64,000 bases of DNA from an uncultured Bacteroidales bacterium (GTDB taxonomy: Bacteria; Bacteroidota; Bacteroidia; Bacteroidales; UBA932), in contig CAMKSQ010000006.1 of the NCBI GenBank assembly GCA_946415475.1, positions 30,367-94,366 of the forward strand, written 5' to 3'. Positions 46,794 through 55,647 of the stretch are shown here, piece after piece (the stretch's first letter is position 1; each line of letters opens with the position of its first letter). Position numbers and translations under genes: made by a program. Below the pieces are notes generated by a model. That model ran no database searches. It was given only the letters and a program-made list of their open reading frames with translations, and was not told the DNA's origin.

Positions 46794-49655
46794 ATGCGCC
46801 GTCTCGCCGTCATATTGTGGTTGGCCCTGGTTCTGCCGGGTTGGACCCTCTTCGCCCAGAATTTCCCAGCGCCCCGCTTTGTGAACTACAGCGCGGCGGA
46901 CGGGCTGCCGTCCAACACGGTCTATGCCATTACACAGGATGCCGATGGCGTCCTGTGGGTGGGAACCCGGAATGGCCTGGCCAGTTTTGACGGGGTGCGT
47001 TTCAGAAGCTGGAAGGAGTACGGTCGTGTGAACGCTCTGGCCTTGGACACGGGGAACCGCCTATGGGTGGGGACGACGGAGGGGGTCGCTGTGGTGAAGG
47101 AGATGCCCGATCAGGTCGGGCATGACGGAGCGGTCGGGCACGGCACCGTCAGTGCCGGCTCCGACCGGCAATCTTTCGGCGGGCCGGTACGGGCGCTGCA
47201 CACGGACGCGGAGGGCTGCGTCTGGGCCACCGTGGACGATACGCTGCTGCTGAAGTTGTCCTACCAGGACGGCATCCGGGAAGAAGCCCGCTGCCGCTAC
47301 GAGAAGCGGGACTCGGAAGGCGATTACCCCTATTTCCAGATCTACGAGGCCTCCGACGGCAAACTCTGGCTGGCAGGCCGGTTGGTCAACAACCAGTATA
47401 TCACAGACAAAACGGATCCGCACGTCACGCTCCCCCGCTGGGAAGGCATGTTCAATAACGGAAGCTATGCCGAAAGCGCCGGAAAACTCTACTCCTTTGT
47501 AGACCACACCTCCATCCTGTATACTTACCAGGACCTTCAACCCCTCCCCCTGGGCCGCATACCCATTGCCCATGCAAGGCTGCTGACAGACAGCAAAGGC
47601 CGCCTCTGGGCAGCGGGCTCCTACGGCCTGGGCATCGTGGATACCCTCCATCCGGAAAACACGCAGGTGTTCCGCCATCAGGCAGATACCCCCTCCAGCA
47701 TATCCTCCGGTGAACTCTTCTGCCTCTTCGAGGACCGCCAGGGCAACCTCTGGGCGGGCGGCGACAACGGCCTTTCCGTCCTCTGCCCCGCCCTGCAGCA
47801 GGTTCGCACCCTCTCCGAGGACAATGTCACGGCCATCCTGGAGGACAGTCACGGAAAAATCTGGATAGGAAGGGCCGATGACCGTGTCTCCAGCCTCTAC
47901 GAAGACCGCACCGGCACCGTGTACGTGGGCCTGTGGAACAACACCGGCTGGGAGGTCTGGAAGGATGGGCACATGCACAAGGAACGCCTCCACGGCCCTC
48001 TTCCCAAAGAGCAGCGGGAAGCCCAGTACCTGGACGGCGCCAACTGGATTTCGGACTTTTTGGAGGACAGTCAGGGTCGATTCTGGGTAGTGAGCTGGGA
48101 AGGCGTAGGCCTCAACGAATGGGACCGCCAGGCCCGCCGCAGCCTCCCGCCCCATTGGCTCAGCCCCTTCCGCTATCCCACCCCGCAGGTGGATTCCAAC
48201 ATCTACGTGAGCTCCCGCCTGGGCAGCCGCCTCATCGAGGATGCGCAGGGCAACCTGGTGTATGCCACCACCGAGGCCGGCATCAATGTCATCGACAAGG
48301 ATACAGAACTGGTAACCAAATACTTCCGGGGGAATTCAAGCATTCCGGACGACTACGTCACAGACCTTTGCCTCTCCCCGGACGGCAGCGTCTGGGCCGC
48401 CACCCGCAGCGGCCTGTGGAGATGCCCGGTCGGAGCCGGGCATGACGGGGCGGCCGTCGGGGGTAACGCCCCCGTCATTGCCGGCTCCGACCGGCAATCT
48501 CTCCTCCCCGGTATGCTGGTACAATCGGTGGAGGCCGATGAGAAAGGCCGCCTTTGGGCCGGTACGGAGGACGGGCTGTATTTCATTGACACAGACGGCA
48601 GCACGGGCCGGGTGCCCCAAGCGCTGGGCTTCCCCTCGGACATCTACGGGGAGCATGTCTCTTGCCGCTTACGGGACGGTTCCCTGGCCTTTGGCGGGGC
48701 GGCCGGCGCGGTGGCCTTCCATCCGGACAGCCTGCTGGCCGTGTCGGCCCGGGGAAACCTGCCGCTGGAAAAACTGATCCGCCACCGTTACCGCCTGGGC
48801 GACGGCGAATGGACGGACGGACGCTTTACGGGTCTGCCGGACAACCTCCGCCCCGGGCGCTATACCCTCCAGGAGCAAAGCGCCGATCTTTTTGGCCGAT
48901 GGGAGCACGGCACCACCGCCGTCCGCACACTCCGCGTCCCGCCTCCGCTCTGGCTCCGCTGGCCCTTCCTGGTGCTGTACCTGGGCCTGCTCGTGGCCAC
49001 CGCGTGGATTGTCATCCGCCTGCGGGAGCGCCGCCTCCTGGAGAAGGAACTGGACATGCGCAACCGCCTGTTCTCCATCATCTCCCATGACCTGAGAAAC
49101 CCCGTTTCGGGGAACGCCCTGCTCAGCCGCCAGCTCCTGGAGCGCTTCCGGGACCTGAGCCCCGCGCAGCTTCAGGAGGGCCTGGAAGAGCTCGCGCAAT
49201 CGGCCCAAAATACCTCCGCACTGCTGGAGAACCTGCTCCTGTGGTCGCTGAACCAAAAAGGCATGCTGGAGCCGGTAATGCGGGAAGAAAATCTCCTGAG
49301 CCTGGCCAAGGAGGCCGTAGAAAGCGTTCAGGGACAGGCGGTTATCCGGATCGATATTCCCGAGGACCTGACGGTCCGCACCGACCGCAACATGCTCCTC
49401 ACCGTCCTTCGGAACCTCCTGGACAATGCCCTCAAGGCTTCGCCCACTTCTGTCATCCTGAGGAGCGGAGCGACGAAGGATCTCACCCGTACCATCACCA
49501 TCCTGGACAACGGCCCCGGACTCCGGGAAGGCGCCACCGCCTGGGGCCACGGCCTGGGCCTGGTGATTACCCGCGAACTCGTGGACAAACTGGGCGCCAC
49601 CCTCCATATGCAAAACCGCCCCTCAGGGGGCCTTGAAATAACCATCAACCTATGA
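46794..49655 (+). CDS. Propeller-type sensor histidine kinase with in-frame repeat insertions
   Basis: The ATG at 46794 (MRRLAVILWLALVLPGWTLF) opens a signal peptide; the frame upstream is rejected. Residues 25-600 hold beta-propeller blades (GVLWVGTRNGLASFD, GRLWAAGSYGLGIVD, GNLWAGGDNGLSVL, GRLWAGTEDGLYFID). Then come a Y_Y_Y-like domain, a membrane helix near 720-745, HisKA with phospho-acceptor His765 (IISHDLRNP), and HATPase_c (NLLDNALKASP, DNGPGLREGA, GHGLGLVITRELV). Two composite palindromic elements lie in the propeller (103-127 and about 542-570) and one motif in the ATPase domain (about 886-898). Partner regulator is the next gene (overlap 4 bases). Confidence 0.9.
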   Translation: MRRLAVILWLALVLPGWTLFAQNFPAPRFVNYSAADGLPSNTVYAITQDADGVLWVGTRNGLASFDGVRFRSWKEYGRVNALALDTGNRLWVGTTEGVAVVKEMPDQVGHDGAVGHGTVSAGSDRQSFGGPVRALHTDAEGCVWATVDDTLLLKLSYQDGIREEARCRYEKRDSEGDYPYFQIYEASDGKLWLAGRLVNNQYITDKTDPHVTLPRWEGMFNNGSYAESAGKLYSFVDHTSILYTYQDLQPLPLGRIPIAHARLLTDSKGRLWAAGSYGLGIVDTLHPENTQVFRHQADTPSSISSGELFCLFEDRQGNLWAGGDNGLSVLCPALQQVRTLSEDNVTAILEDSHGKIWIGRADDRVSSLYEDRTGTVYVGLWNNTGWEVWKDGHMHKERLHGPLPKEQREAQYLDGANWISDFLEDSQGRFWVVSWEGVGLNEWDRQARRSLPPHWLSPFRYPTPQVDSNIYVSSRLGSRLIEDAQGNLVYATTEAGINVIDKDTELVTKYFRGNSSIPDDYVTDLCLSPDGSVWAATRSGLWRCPVGAGHDGAAVGGNAPVIAGSDRQSLLPGMLVQSVEADEKGRLWAGTEDGLYFIDTDGSTGRVPQALGFPSDIYGEHVSCRLRDGSLAFGGAAGAVAFHPDSLLAVSARGNLPLEKLIRHRYRLGDGEWTDGRFTGLPDNLRPGRYTLQEQSADLFGRWEHGTTAVRTLRVPPPLWLRWPFLVLYLGLLVATAWIVIRLRERRLLEKELDMRNRLFSIISHDLRNPVSGNALLSRQLLERFRDLSPAQLQEGLEELAQSAQNTSALLENLLLWSLNQKGMLEPVMREENLLSLAKEAVESVQGQAVIRIDIPEDLTVRTDRNMLLTVLRNLLDNALKASPTSVILRSGATKDLTRTITILDNGPGLREGATAWGHGLGLVITRELVDKLGATLHMQNRPSGGLEITINL
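47100..47174. repeat. In-frame composite palindromic element in the sensor kinase (1)
   Basis: The 75-base segment starts GAGATGCCCGATCAGGTCGG and ends GACCGGCAATCT. ATGCCCGA/TCGGGCAT and TGCCGG/CCGGCA form two hairpins, and GACGG/CCGTC with AGAT/ATCT give outer symmetry. It encodes EMPDQVGHDGAVG and, after HGTVS, AGSDRQS. Length is a multiple of 3. Confidence 0.8.
48419..48502. repeat. In-frame composite palindromic element in the sensor kinase (2)
   Basis: It starts GAGATGCCCGGTCGGAGCCG and ends GACCGGCAATCTCT. The first half encodes PVGAGHDG in the same frame as GHDG in element 1; the second half encodes VIAGSDRQSL in the same frame as AGSDRQS. The middle is longer, with an extra CCGTCGGGGGTAACGCCCCC hairpin. 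Confidence 0.82.
49449..49487. repeat. In-frame short interspersed motif in the kinase ATPase domain
   Basis: TGTCATCCTGAGGAGCGGAG and CGACGAAGGATCTCACCC encode VILRSGATKDL. The shape GTCATCCTGA, a GAGCGGAGCGACGA core and GGATCTC is that of a known type of small dispersed repeat. It lies between the N-box and the DNGPG motif, where such loops tolerate insertion. Confidence 0.6.
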
Positions 49656-50305
49656 TACACGTCCTTCTCATCGAAGATTCCGCCGTTTTTGTGATGGGGC
49701 TCAAGCTGGCGCTGGGAGCAGAGAAATCCATCGGCCCGATTGACGCCGTCACCACCCCGGGCGCGGCCGTAGCCTACCTTAACGCCCATCCCGAGACCGA
49801 CCTTGCCGTGGTGGACATCACCCTGGAATCCGAAACCGACGGCCTTACGCTGCTGGGTATCATCCGGGCGGCCTTCCCTACCGTGCGCACGCTGGTGCTG
49901 TCCCACTACAAGAACCCGGCCTATATCCTCCGGGCCATCACCTCCGGCGCCAATGCCTATCTGGCCAAAGATTCCGCACCGGAGTCCATCGTACAGGCCA
50001 TTATGGACGTGGCTGAAGGTCGATGTCTCTTCTTTGGCGAGACCATCGACGCAGATAAAATTACGCGAATCTTTGGCGGAGAGGAAAAACTGGTAGCGCG
50101 GAAGCCCCAGGGACTCACGCCCCGCGAGCTGGAGGTCCTGCAACTGACCACTTCCGGCTACAGCAACGCCCAGATAGCCTCGGCGCTGGAAATCTCCCTG
50201 AACACCGTAGACAGCTACAAGGAGCGTATCAAAGGGAAATTCGGCCTGGACAGCATTGTGGAATGCGTCGCCCATGCCGTAGCCAAGGGCATCGTCACGG
50301 TTTAA
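49652..50305 (+). CDS. NarL/FixJ-family response regulator
   Basis: The 217-residue protein has a receiver (LLIEDSAVF with acidic pocket, phospho-acceptor Asp55 in AVVDITLES, a Ser in VLSHYKNPAYI and Lys in AYLAKDSAPES). The C-terminal LuxR helix-turn-helix follows (LTPRELEVLQLTTSGYSNAQ, IASALEISLNTVDSYKERIK). The start codon overlaps the kinase stop. It is the best candidate for the protein that binds the shared GTGGCGGATTCCGCCAC sites, since LuxR-type dimers bind palindromes of this size, but this is inference. Confidence 0.93.
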   Translation: MIHVLLIEDSAVFVMGLKLALGAEKSIGPIDAVTTPGAAVAYLNAHPETDLAVVDITLESETDGLTLLGIIRAAFPTVRTLVLSHYKNPAYILRAITSGANAYLAKDSAPESIVQAIMDVAEGRCLFFGETIDADKITRIFGGEEKLVARKPQGLTPRELEVLQLTTSGYSNAQIASALEISLNTVDSYKERIKGKFGLDSIVECVAHAVAKGIVTV

Positions 50306-51146
50306 TCTGCGCGGGGGTGGAGGTATCCAGGAGCTTGGGCTTGTCTGTGCCATAGCCTATCCAGTAGCCGGAGGCGCCTTGCATCATGTTGTCCAGGACG
50401 TAGCGGGAATTGGGGGTGTTGAGCATGTTGCCGGTCAGCGTCGCCTCAAAATTGTTCCAGTAGTCGTAGGCCTTCCGGTCCATGGTGCACAGCTTGACCC
50501 ACAGGCTGTCTCCCTGGTGGATATTGGTCTGGAAGATGTTGTCCATCAGCCGCTGGGTGCTGTAGAGGAATATTTCCGTATAGCCGTTCAGGGTTTCGTC
50601 CGTAGCCATGGCCAGGGCCGACGGATGGTAGTGCTTGTCCTTGCTTTCGGTCCGGGTAAACACCTTGTAGCAGTTCCCGGAAGCCGGCGGATCCGTGAAA
50701 GCGCAGACCGCCGTTACCATGCTGTCCTTGACCTCCCTTACGAATACCCTGTCGATGGGAACCGGTGCGGGAATGGTGGTAGTGGCCGTGGCCCTGTAAT
50801 CCTTATATTCCACCGTCAGGGTATAAGTCTTCCCCACCTCCCCTTTCATCGTGCCGGACGTGTATATATACGGCGGGAAGTAGTCGGAATCCGCCATACC
50901 TGTCAGCACCTCCGTACGGGTCCCGTCACTGACGGTCACCTTGGCCCATTTGGCCACGTTGTTCACCAGGTCGCGGGGCACGATTTCCTGTTGGTCCAGC
51001 ACGGGAACCGATTCCGACAGCAGCACCACGGGCGCGGCACCGCTCTCGATCCAGCCCTCCACCACCAGGATGGGGCTCTTGGGGGTCTCCACCCTTGAAC
51101 AGGCGAGCAGCAATACAGGCAATATGAGCAAATAACACTTTCTCAT
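50295..51146 (-). CDS. DUF4249 lipoprotein
   Basis: The signal peptide ends LPVLLLAC with lipidation at Cys16. Next come PILVVEGWIESGAAPVVLLS and the beta-sandwich strands of DUF4249, with KTYTLTVEYKDYRATATTTI and RYVLDNMMQGASGYWIGYG. DUF4249 lipoproteins accompany TonB receptors, like the SusD partner of SusC. Its tail overlaps the response regulator by 11 bases (convergent). It starts 2 bases after the receptor stop. Confidence 0.88.
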   Translation of the reverse strand: MRKCYLLILPVLLLACSRVETPKSPILVVEGWIESGAAPVVLLSESVPVLDQQEIVPRDLVNNVAKWAKVTVSDGTRTEVLTGMADSDYFPPYIYTSGTMKGEVGKTYTLTVEYKDYRATATTTIPAPVPIDRVFVREVKDSMVTAVCAFTDPPASGNCYKVFTRTESKDKHYHPSALAMATDETLNGYTEIFLYSTQRLMDNIFQTNIHQGDSLWVKLCTMDRKAYDYWNNFEATLTGNMLNTPNSRYVLDNMMQGASGYWIGYGTDKPKLLDTSTPAQIKP

Positions 51147-51148
51147 CG

Positions 51149-53167
51149 TCAGAAGGTATGGAAAAACGCCAGAGAAGGCAGGAAACGCAGATTCAGGGAG
51201 AAGGGACCAAAGGTATAGGCCGATTTATCCTTGTTCATGTGGATGCCATACCCCAGGGCATTCTTGCTTCCCAGGGCATTGTACAAGGAGAAATTGAGAC
51301 CCGTCTTGCCCTTGGCCGTCCGGCGGAAATACCAGTTCACGGACAGGTCCAGTTTGTAGTAGGTCGGCAGCCGGTTCCCATTATACGGACCGTAGTCGCA
51401 CACCAGGCGGCTGCCCAGCACGTAGAGGGCCTCCGGGCGGGTATAGGGGGTTCCCGTGGCCAGCGCGAAGGTAGCACCCACGTCCACCTTGCCAAAGTCG
51501 TAGGTGGCCACCACGTCCACTTCGTGCAGGCGTTCGTGCTTGCTGGGGTATTCGCCGCCGTCATAATCGCCGTCGAAGGTACGGAGACTGCGGGAGAACG
51601 CGTAACTGATCCAGCCGGTAAACTTGCCCATCGACTTCTGCGCCATCAGGTTCACGCCATAGGCCCGTCCCTTTCCCCTCCGGGTATTGCTTTCCAGCGA
51701 GTACATGCCGTTGAAGATATCCATGATGGAGCCGGTGTACTCCAGCTGGTTGCGCAGGAGCTTGTAATAGACTTCTACCGAGAAATCGACACCCAGCCAT
51801 TTCACATTGTACGCCAGGGAGAAGTTGTGGGCCCACTGCGGCGCCTGGATGTCGCCGGCCATCACCCAGAATTCACAAGGAAGGCCGATATCGGTCATCC
51901 CCAGATTAAACAGGTTCTGCCGCTTGATGGCGTAAGTGAAATCCAGCTTGCCGGCGTCCATGAAGTTGGCGATGAGTTTCACCTCCGGGCTCAGCCCCCA
52001 CCAGCTCCTCTTTTCCGGACTCAGGTACCAGCTGCCGCTCAGGCCGACCTTCCCCTGCAGATAATAGCCCAGGTTGCGGGAGTAATACGCACTCAGGATG
52101 GTTTCAAACGCATTCTGCACGGGCACGGCGCCATTGTTGACCGAATCGTTCTGATGCCCCTCGGTATAAGGATTCTGCGGCTGCACGCGGTAGTACGAGA
52201 AATGCGCCCCGAACTCCCAGTCCTTCCACAGCAGTTCTCCACGATAGCCATAGTCCTGGATATAGGAGTTCATCGTCCCGTAAATATTGAACGCATTGAT
52301 ATGGGGATACAGGCCGAAAGCCGTCCCGTACACGCTTTGTTTGAGGGTTGCCTCCGGGAAGTAATGGTTCCAGTGGACCGCCCCCAGGGCATTGAACCAC
52401 TTAGCCTTGAACTCCTGCACGATGCCTCCCTTTGCGGTGACATCGTCCAGGGAGCCAAAGGCATCGACCCAAATGCGGTCTCTCCGCGTGGGCCGCCACT
52501 GCCAGGTGAGATTGGCGTCCGTGAAGCCGTAAAAAATGGGATAGCCGTAGAATTGAAGCCAACGCCCGTAAAGCAGGTTCACATACGTCCGGCGGGCGCT
52601 CACGATGAGGTTGGAATTGGGACCGGTGGGTATCCGCAGCGTACCCTGCGCATTCAACAGCCCCACGGAGACATCCCCGCCAAAGCGGCGGGCCAGGGTA
52701 TCCTGGATTTGCATGTCGATAATGCCGCCTATCCGCGGCTCCTTCCCGGCCGAGGTATCATACCGCATCCCCGTGAAATGCGGGGTGTTAAAGACGGAGA
52801 ACAGCCCCAGCAGATGGGTAGCGCCGTAGATGGGAATGCCGTGCTGGGAAATCAGGGTATGCGAGTGGTCGCTTCCCTGCATGTACAGGCCGCCCTCTAT
52901 TTCCGTGTTCAGCGACACGCTGGGCAGCAGACGCACAAAGCGGATCGGGTCCGCATTGCCCAGGAAAGAAGGGATGGCGGCGATTTTGCTCACGTTCACT
53001 TCCCCGCTCACGCCACGGCTGTTAATGGCTATGGGCCGCTGCAACTGTTCGGTAATCACCGACTTTTCCAGCGACAGCTGCGCCACCGTGTCACGCTCCT
53101 GCGCCACGGCCAGCGGGCCCAGCAAAACCAGCAAAACCACCAATATGCTATTCCGTAGAGAGCACAT
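51149..53167 (-). CDS. TonB-dependent receptor plug-domain outer-membrane protein
   Basis: The ATG at 53167 (MCSLRNSILVVLLVLLGPLA) is chosen over a TTG at 53173. The product (672 residues) lacks a carboxypeptidase-like N-domain. A plug starts near residue 55 (VSGEVNVSKIAAIPSFLGNA, ADPIRFVRLLPSVSLNTEIE) and a 22-strand-type barrel ends in FHTF, a typical terminal Phe. It overlaps the preceding lipoprotein gene by 20 bases. With the DUF4249 gene it forms an uptake pair for an unknown ligand. Confidence 0.9.
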   Translation of the reverse strand: MCSLRNSILVVLLVLLGPLAVAQERDTVAQLSLEKSVITEQLQRPIAINSRGVSGEVNVSKIAAIPSFLGNADPIRFVRLLPSVSLNTEIEGGLYMQGSDHSHTLISQHGIPIYGATHLLGLFSVFNTPHFTGMRYDTSAGKEPRIGGIIDMQIQDTLARRFGGDVSVGLLNAQGTLRIPTGPNSNLIVSARRTYVNLLYGRWLQFYGYPIFYGFTDANLTWQWRPTRRDRIWVDAFGSLDDVTAKGGIVQEFKAKWFNALGAVHWNHYFPEATLKQSVYGTAFGLYPHINAFNIYGTMNSYIQDYGYRGELLWKDWEFGAHFSYYRVQPQNPYTEGHQNDSVNNGAVPVQNAFETILSAYYSRNLGYYLQGKVGLSGSWYLSPEKRSWWGLSPEVKLIANFMDAGKLDFTYAIKRQNLFNLGMTDIGLPCEFWVMAGDIQAPQWAHNFSLAYNVKWLGVDFSVEVYYKLLRNQLEYTGSIMDIFNGMYSLESNTRRGKGRAYGVNLMAQKSMGKFTGWISYAFSRSLRTFDGDYDGGEYPSKHERLHEVDVVATYDFGKVDVGATFALATGTPYTRPEALYVLGSRLVCDYGPYNGNRLPTYYKLDLSVNWYFRRTAKGKTGLNFSLYNALGSKNALGYGIHMNKDKSAYTFGPFSLNLRFLPSLAFFHTF

Positions 53168-53687
53168 TTTCAATCAGGAAGTCGATGAGCGCCTCAGAGA
53201 TAAGTAATGAATTCAACGCATAGGCCGTCCCGTCGGGGAAACGGAACACCAGACAGGAAAGCCCCCTGTCAAATTCCAGTTTGGCCACGTCCTTGTCCAT
53301 GTCGTACACGTGCAAGTCCGCAGGCGGAGGCAGGATGGTACCTTTGATGGCAATTCCGCCATAAAGCGAGGCCAACACCTCTCCGCTCAACACATAGTAG
53401 CGAACCAGCAGTACCGCCCTACCGTGCCTTTTAAGCTGATAGGTAATTGCTCCATTGTCCGCCCAGTCGGCAGATATGCTGCTGTTTTCCAAAAGGAACT
53501 TTTCCGGCTGCTTCACCACCGTGGAATCCAGGTCCAGCGCCGTGATGAACGCAGAGAAGGACTCGTCCAGGTGCGCTTTTACCAGTTCCTCCTGCGTATA
53601 AGGGTGCTTGGGAACCTCTACCGGCGTCTTCTTACAAGCCACCAGCAAGGCCCCCAGGCAGGCAATACACAGGCACCACTTTCTCAC
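53148..53687 (-). CDS. Hypothetical lipoprotein, 179 aa
   Basis: Signal peptide MRKWCLCIACLGALLVAC (lipidation at Cys18) is followed by KKTPVEVPKHPYTQEEL. The mature part is a mix of helix and beta strands with an FLLENSSISADWADNGAITY segment. No family recognised. Its start overlaps the LolA-like gene stop and its end overlaps the receptor start, so it belongs to this operon and may help receptor biogenesis or act as another surface partner. Confidence 0.75.
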   Translation of the reverse strand: MRKWCLCIACLGALLVACKKTPVEVPKHPYTQEELVKAHLDESFSAFITALDLDSTVVKQPEKFLLENSSISADWADNGAITYQLKRHGRAVLLVRYYVLSGEVLASLYGGIAIKGTILPPPADLHVYDMDKDVAKLEFDRGLSCLVFRFPDGTAYALNSLLISEALIDFLIENVLSTE

Positions 53688-54301
53688 TTGCGAATAATCT
53701 TGACACCGGGGTACTTGGCTATATCGAAGGTGACATCGGCCTCGGTGACGTCAAAGGAAATGTCGCGCATGGTCATGGTCATGCCGGACATGGATGCCTT
53801 GAGACTCAGCGGATAATAGTTCTTCTTGGACACCACCAGGTCCATGGTCTTGGGGTCGTCCTCGTCCTTGTTGCCCCTGGACTTCTTGCACAGGAGATGC
53901 CAGGCGTCGGCGGTTTCCTTCTTCATCGACACGTCGTAGCCGTCGGTGATGCCCATGAACAGTTCCGTGTCGCCGGTGTTGGCCTTTTTATGGCCGGCAG
54001 ATTGGATGGTAAGGGAGTTGTCCTTGGAAACATAGGTCCAGGACGTCTCGCCGTCGCTCCAGGTCACTACCTGGACGCCCATCATCTTCATTTCCACGCG
54101 GAGCTTGCTGCCATACACATAACTGCGGCTGGTGGACGTTCCCAGGATGGGAATTTTGATATCCACCGTCATGGCAATGCCTTCGCTTGCATGGCTGTTC
54201 ATTTCCGCCTCCATGCGGCTGACAATTTCTTCGGGAGTCTGCGCAACGGCAGCCACAACGGCAGCCCAAACGGCCATAAAGGCAAGTACTAACTTCTTCA
54301 T
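53684..54301 (-). CDS. LolA-like outer-membrane lipoprotein carrier protein
   Basis: The start at 54301 (MKKLVLAFMAVWAAVVAAVA) or the ATG two codons upstream opens a signal peptide. The mature 185 residues start TPEEIVSRMEAEMNSHASEG and show the alternating beta-strand pattern of the LolA/LolB half-barrel (VYGSKLRVEMKMMGVQVVTW, NSLTIQSAGHKKANT, PLSLKASMSGMTMTMRDISF). LolA carries lipoproteins through the periplasm; a paralog placed with lipoprotein genes may serve specific cargo. Start and stop overlap the neighbours. Confidence 0.75.
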   Translation of the reverse strand: MKKLVLAFMAVWAAVVAAVAQTPEEIVSRMEAEMNSHASEGIAMTVDIKIPILGTSTSRSYVYGSKLRVEMKMMGVQVVTWSDGETSWTYVSKDNSLTIQSAGHKKANTGDTELFMGITDGYDVSMKKETADAWHLLCKKSRGNKDEDDPKTMDLVVSKKNYYPLSLKASMSGMTMTMRDISFDVTEADVTFDIAKYPGVKIIRK

Positions 54302-55647
54302 TTGCATAACATTATATCCAGAATCATCCGGTCCGTGGCTTTCATGCCGGCACTGCCGATGGTGCCAATGTTGCGGATGGTCTTTTCCACATCGTCCTCA
54401 ATAATGCCGTCCGTGGAGGGGATGCAGGTGCCGCGAAGGGCCAGCACGGCCGATTGCACCGCGCAGGATACGCCGGAGGCCACCTTCATGGCGCAGCCCA
54501 CCTTGGCGCCGTCGCACACCATGCCGGTAATGTTGCCGGCCATGTTCTTGATGGCGGCGCACACCTGCTCGTAGCCGCCGCCTTCCAGGTACACAATGCC
54601 GCAGGCGCTGCCGGTCGATGCCACCACGCACCCGCACAGGGCGCTCAGCTTACCCAGGTAGTGCTTGATATGAATGGCCACCAGGTTGCTCAGGATGAGC
54701 GCGCGGGCAAGTTTTTCATCGTTCACCTTGTATTTGAGCGCATAGGTGATTACGGGCATGCTCACGGTGATGCCCTGGTTGCCGCTGCCGCTGTTGGACA
54801 TGGCGGGAAGGGTGCTGCCGGCCATACGGGCATCCGAGGCTGCGGCGGTCATGCCCATGGCGTAACTCATGAAATCGTCCCCGAACACCTCTTTCTGGTT
54901 TTCGCGGATGGCTTTGCCCACCTGCAGGCCGTAGTTGCCGCGGAGACCTTCCTGGGCCAGGGCCAGGTTGAGCGTACGGTCTTCCAGGATGAAGGCGATA
55001 TCCTCATACGGGGCCTCATGGGCGAAGTCCCAGATTTGCCGGACGGTAAGGTCGTAGGCCTGTTCTTCCTTCGGCGCGGCAGACGAACCTGCGACGCCAA
55101 GGGCGGCGGCGGATTCCGAACTCATCAGGATTTTGTCCGCAAAGCTGGTTTCCACGATGCGGTCGTGGTCGTCCTCGACGACGGCGTATGCATGCGGATC
55201 CACTTCTGCACTGGCCACCGTGTGGTCATCAACCGTAACTGTGGCTTTTACATAGAGCAGGTGCTCGGTATCGGCCACGGAAATGTGCACAAACCCCTTG
55301 GCTACCAGCTCTTTTGCGCGGGCCACCGCCTCCGGCGTGAGGCCTTTGAGCACCTCCAGTCCCAGGCTGGAGTCCCCGCAGACCGCACCCAGGGCGGCAG
55401 CTACGGGCAGGCCCACCATGCCGGTGCCGGGAATACCCACGCCCATACCGTTTTTAAGGATGTTGCCGCTGACGGCCACATCCAGCTTGAAGTCCGACTG
55501 CATGCGCCACGGGCCACAGCCGGGGCAGTTTTCGGAAATAATTTCCGCAGCCTTGGCGACGGCCAAAGCCACGGCAATGGGTTCGGTACACCCCAGGGCA
55601 GGTTTTACCTCCTGCTTGATGAGGCCGATGATTTCCGCTTGCGTCAT
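54298..55647 (-). CDS. L-cysteine desulfidase / UPF0597-family enzyme
   Basis: The 449-residue protein starts MTQAEIIGLIKQEVKPALGC and TEPIAVALA, the hallmark of the UPF0597/L-cysteine desulfidase family. SGNQGITVSMPVITYALKYK and VASTGSACGIVYLEGGGYEQ and GMVCDGAKVGCAMKVASG are kept, with the Cys residues (Cys19 and later ones) proposed to bind an iron-sulfur cluster as in serine dehydratase-like enzymes. It would release sulfide, ammonia and pyruvate from cysteine, in the cytoplasm. The start overlaps the DsbD stop, giving a sulfur/redox neighbourhood. Confidence 0.88.
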   Translation of the reverse strand: MTQAEIIGLIKQEVKPALGCTEPIAVALAVAKAAEIISENCPGCGPWRMQSDFKLDVAVSGNILKNGMGVGIPGTGMVGLPVAAALGAVCGDSSLGLEVLKGLTPEAVARAKELVAKGFVHISVADTEHLLYVKATVTVDDHTVASAEVDPHAYAVVEDDHDRIVETSFADKILMSSESAAALGVAGSSAAPKEEQAYDLTVRQIWDFAHEAPYEDIAFILEDRTLNLALAQEGLRGNYGLQVGKAIRENQKEVFGDDFMSYAMGMTAAASDARMAGSTLPAMSNSGSGNQGITVSMPVITYALKYKVNDEKLARALILSNLVAIHIKHYLGKLSALCGCVVASTGSACGIVYLEGGGYEQVCAAIKNMAGNITGMVCDGAKVGCAMKVASGVSCAVQSAVLALRGTCIPSTDGIIEDDVEKTIRNIGTIGSAGMKATDRMILDIMLCK

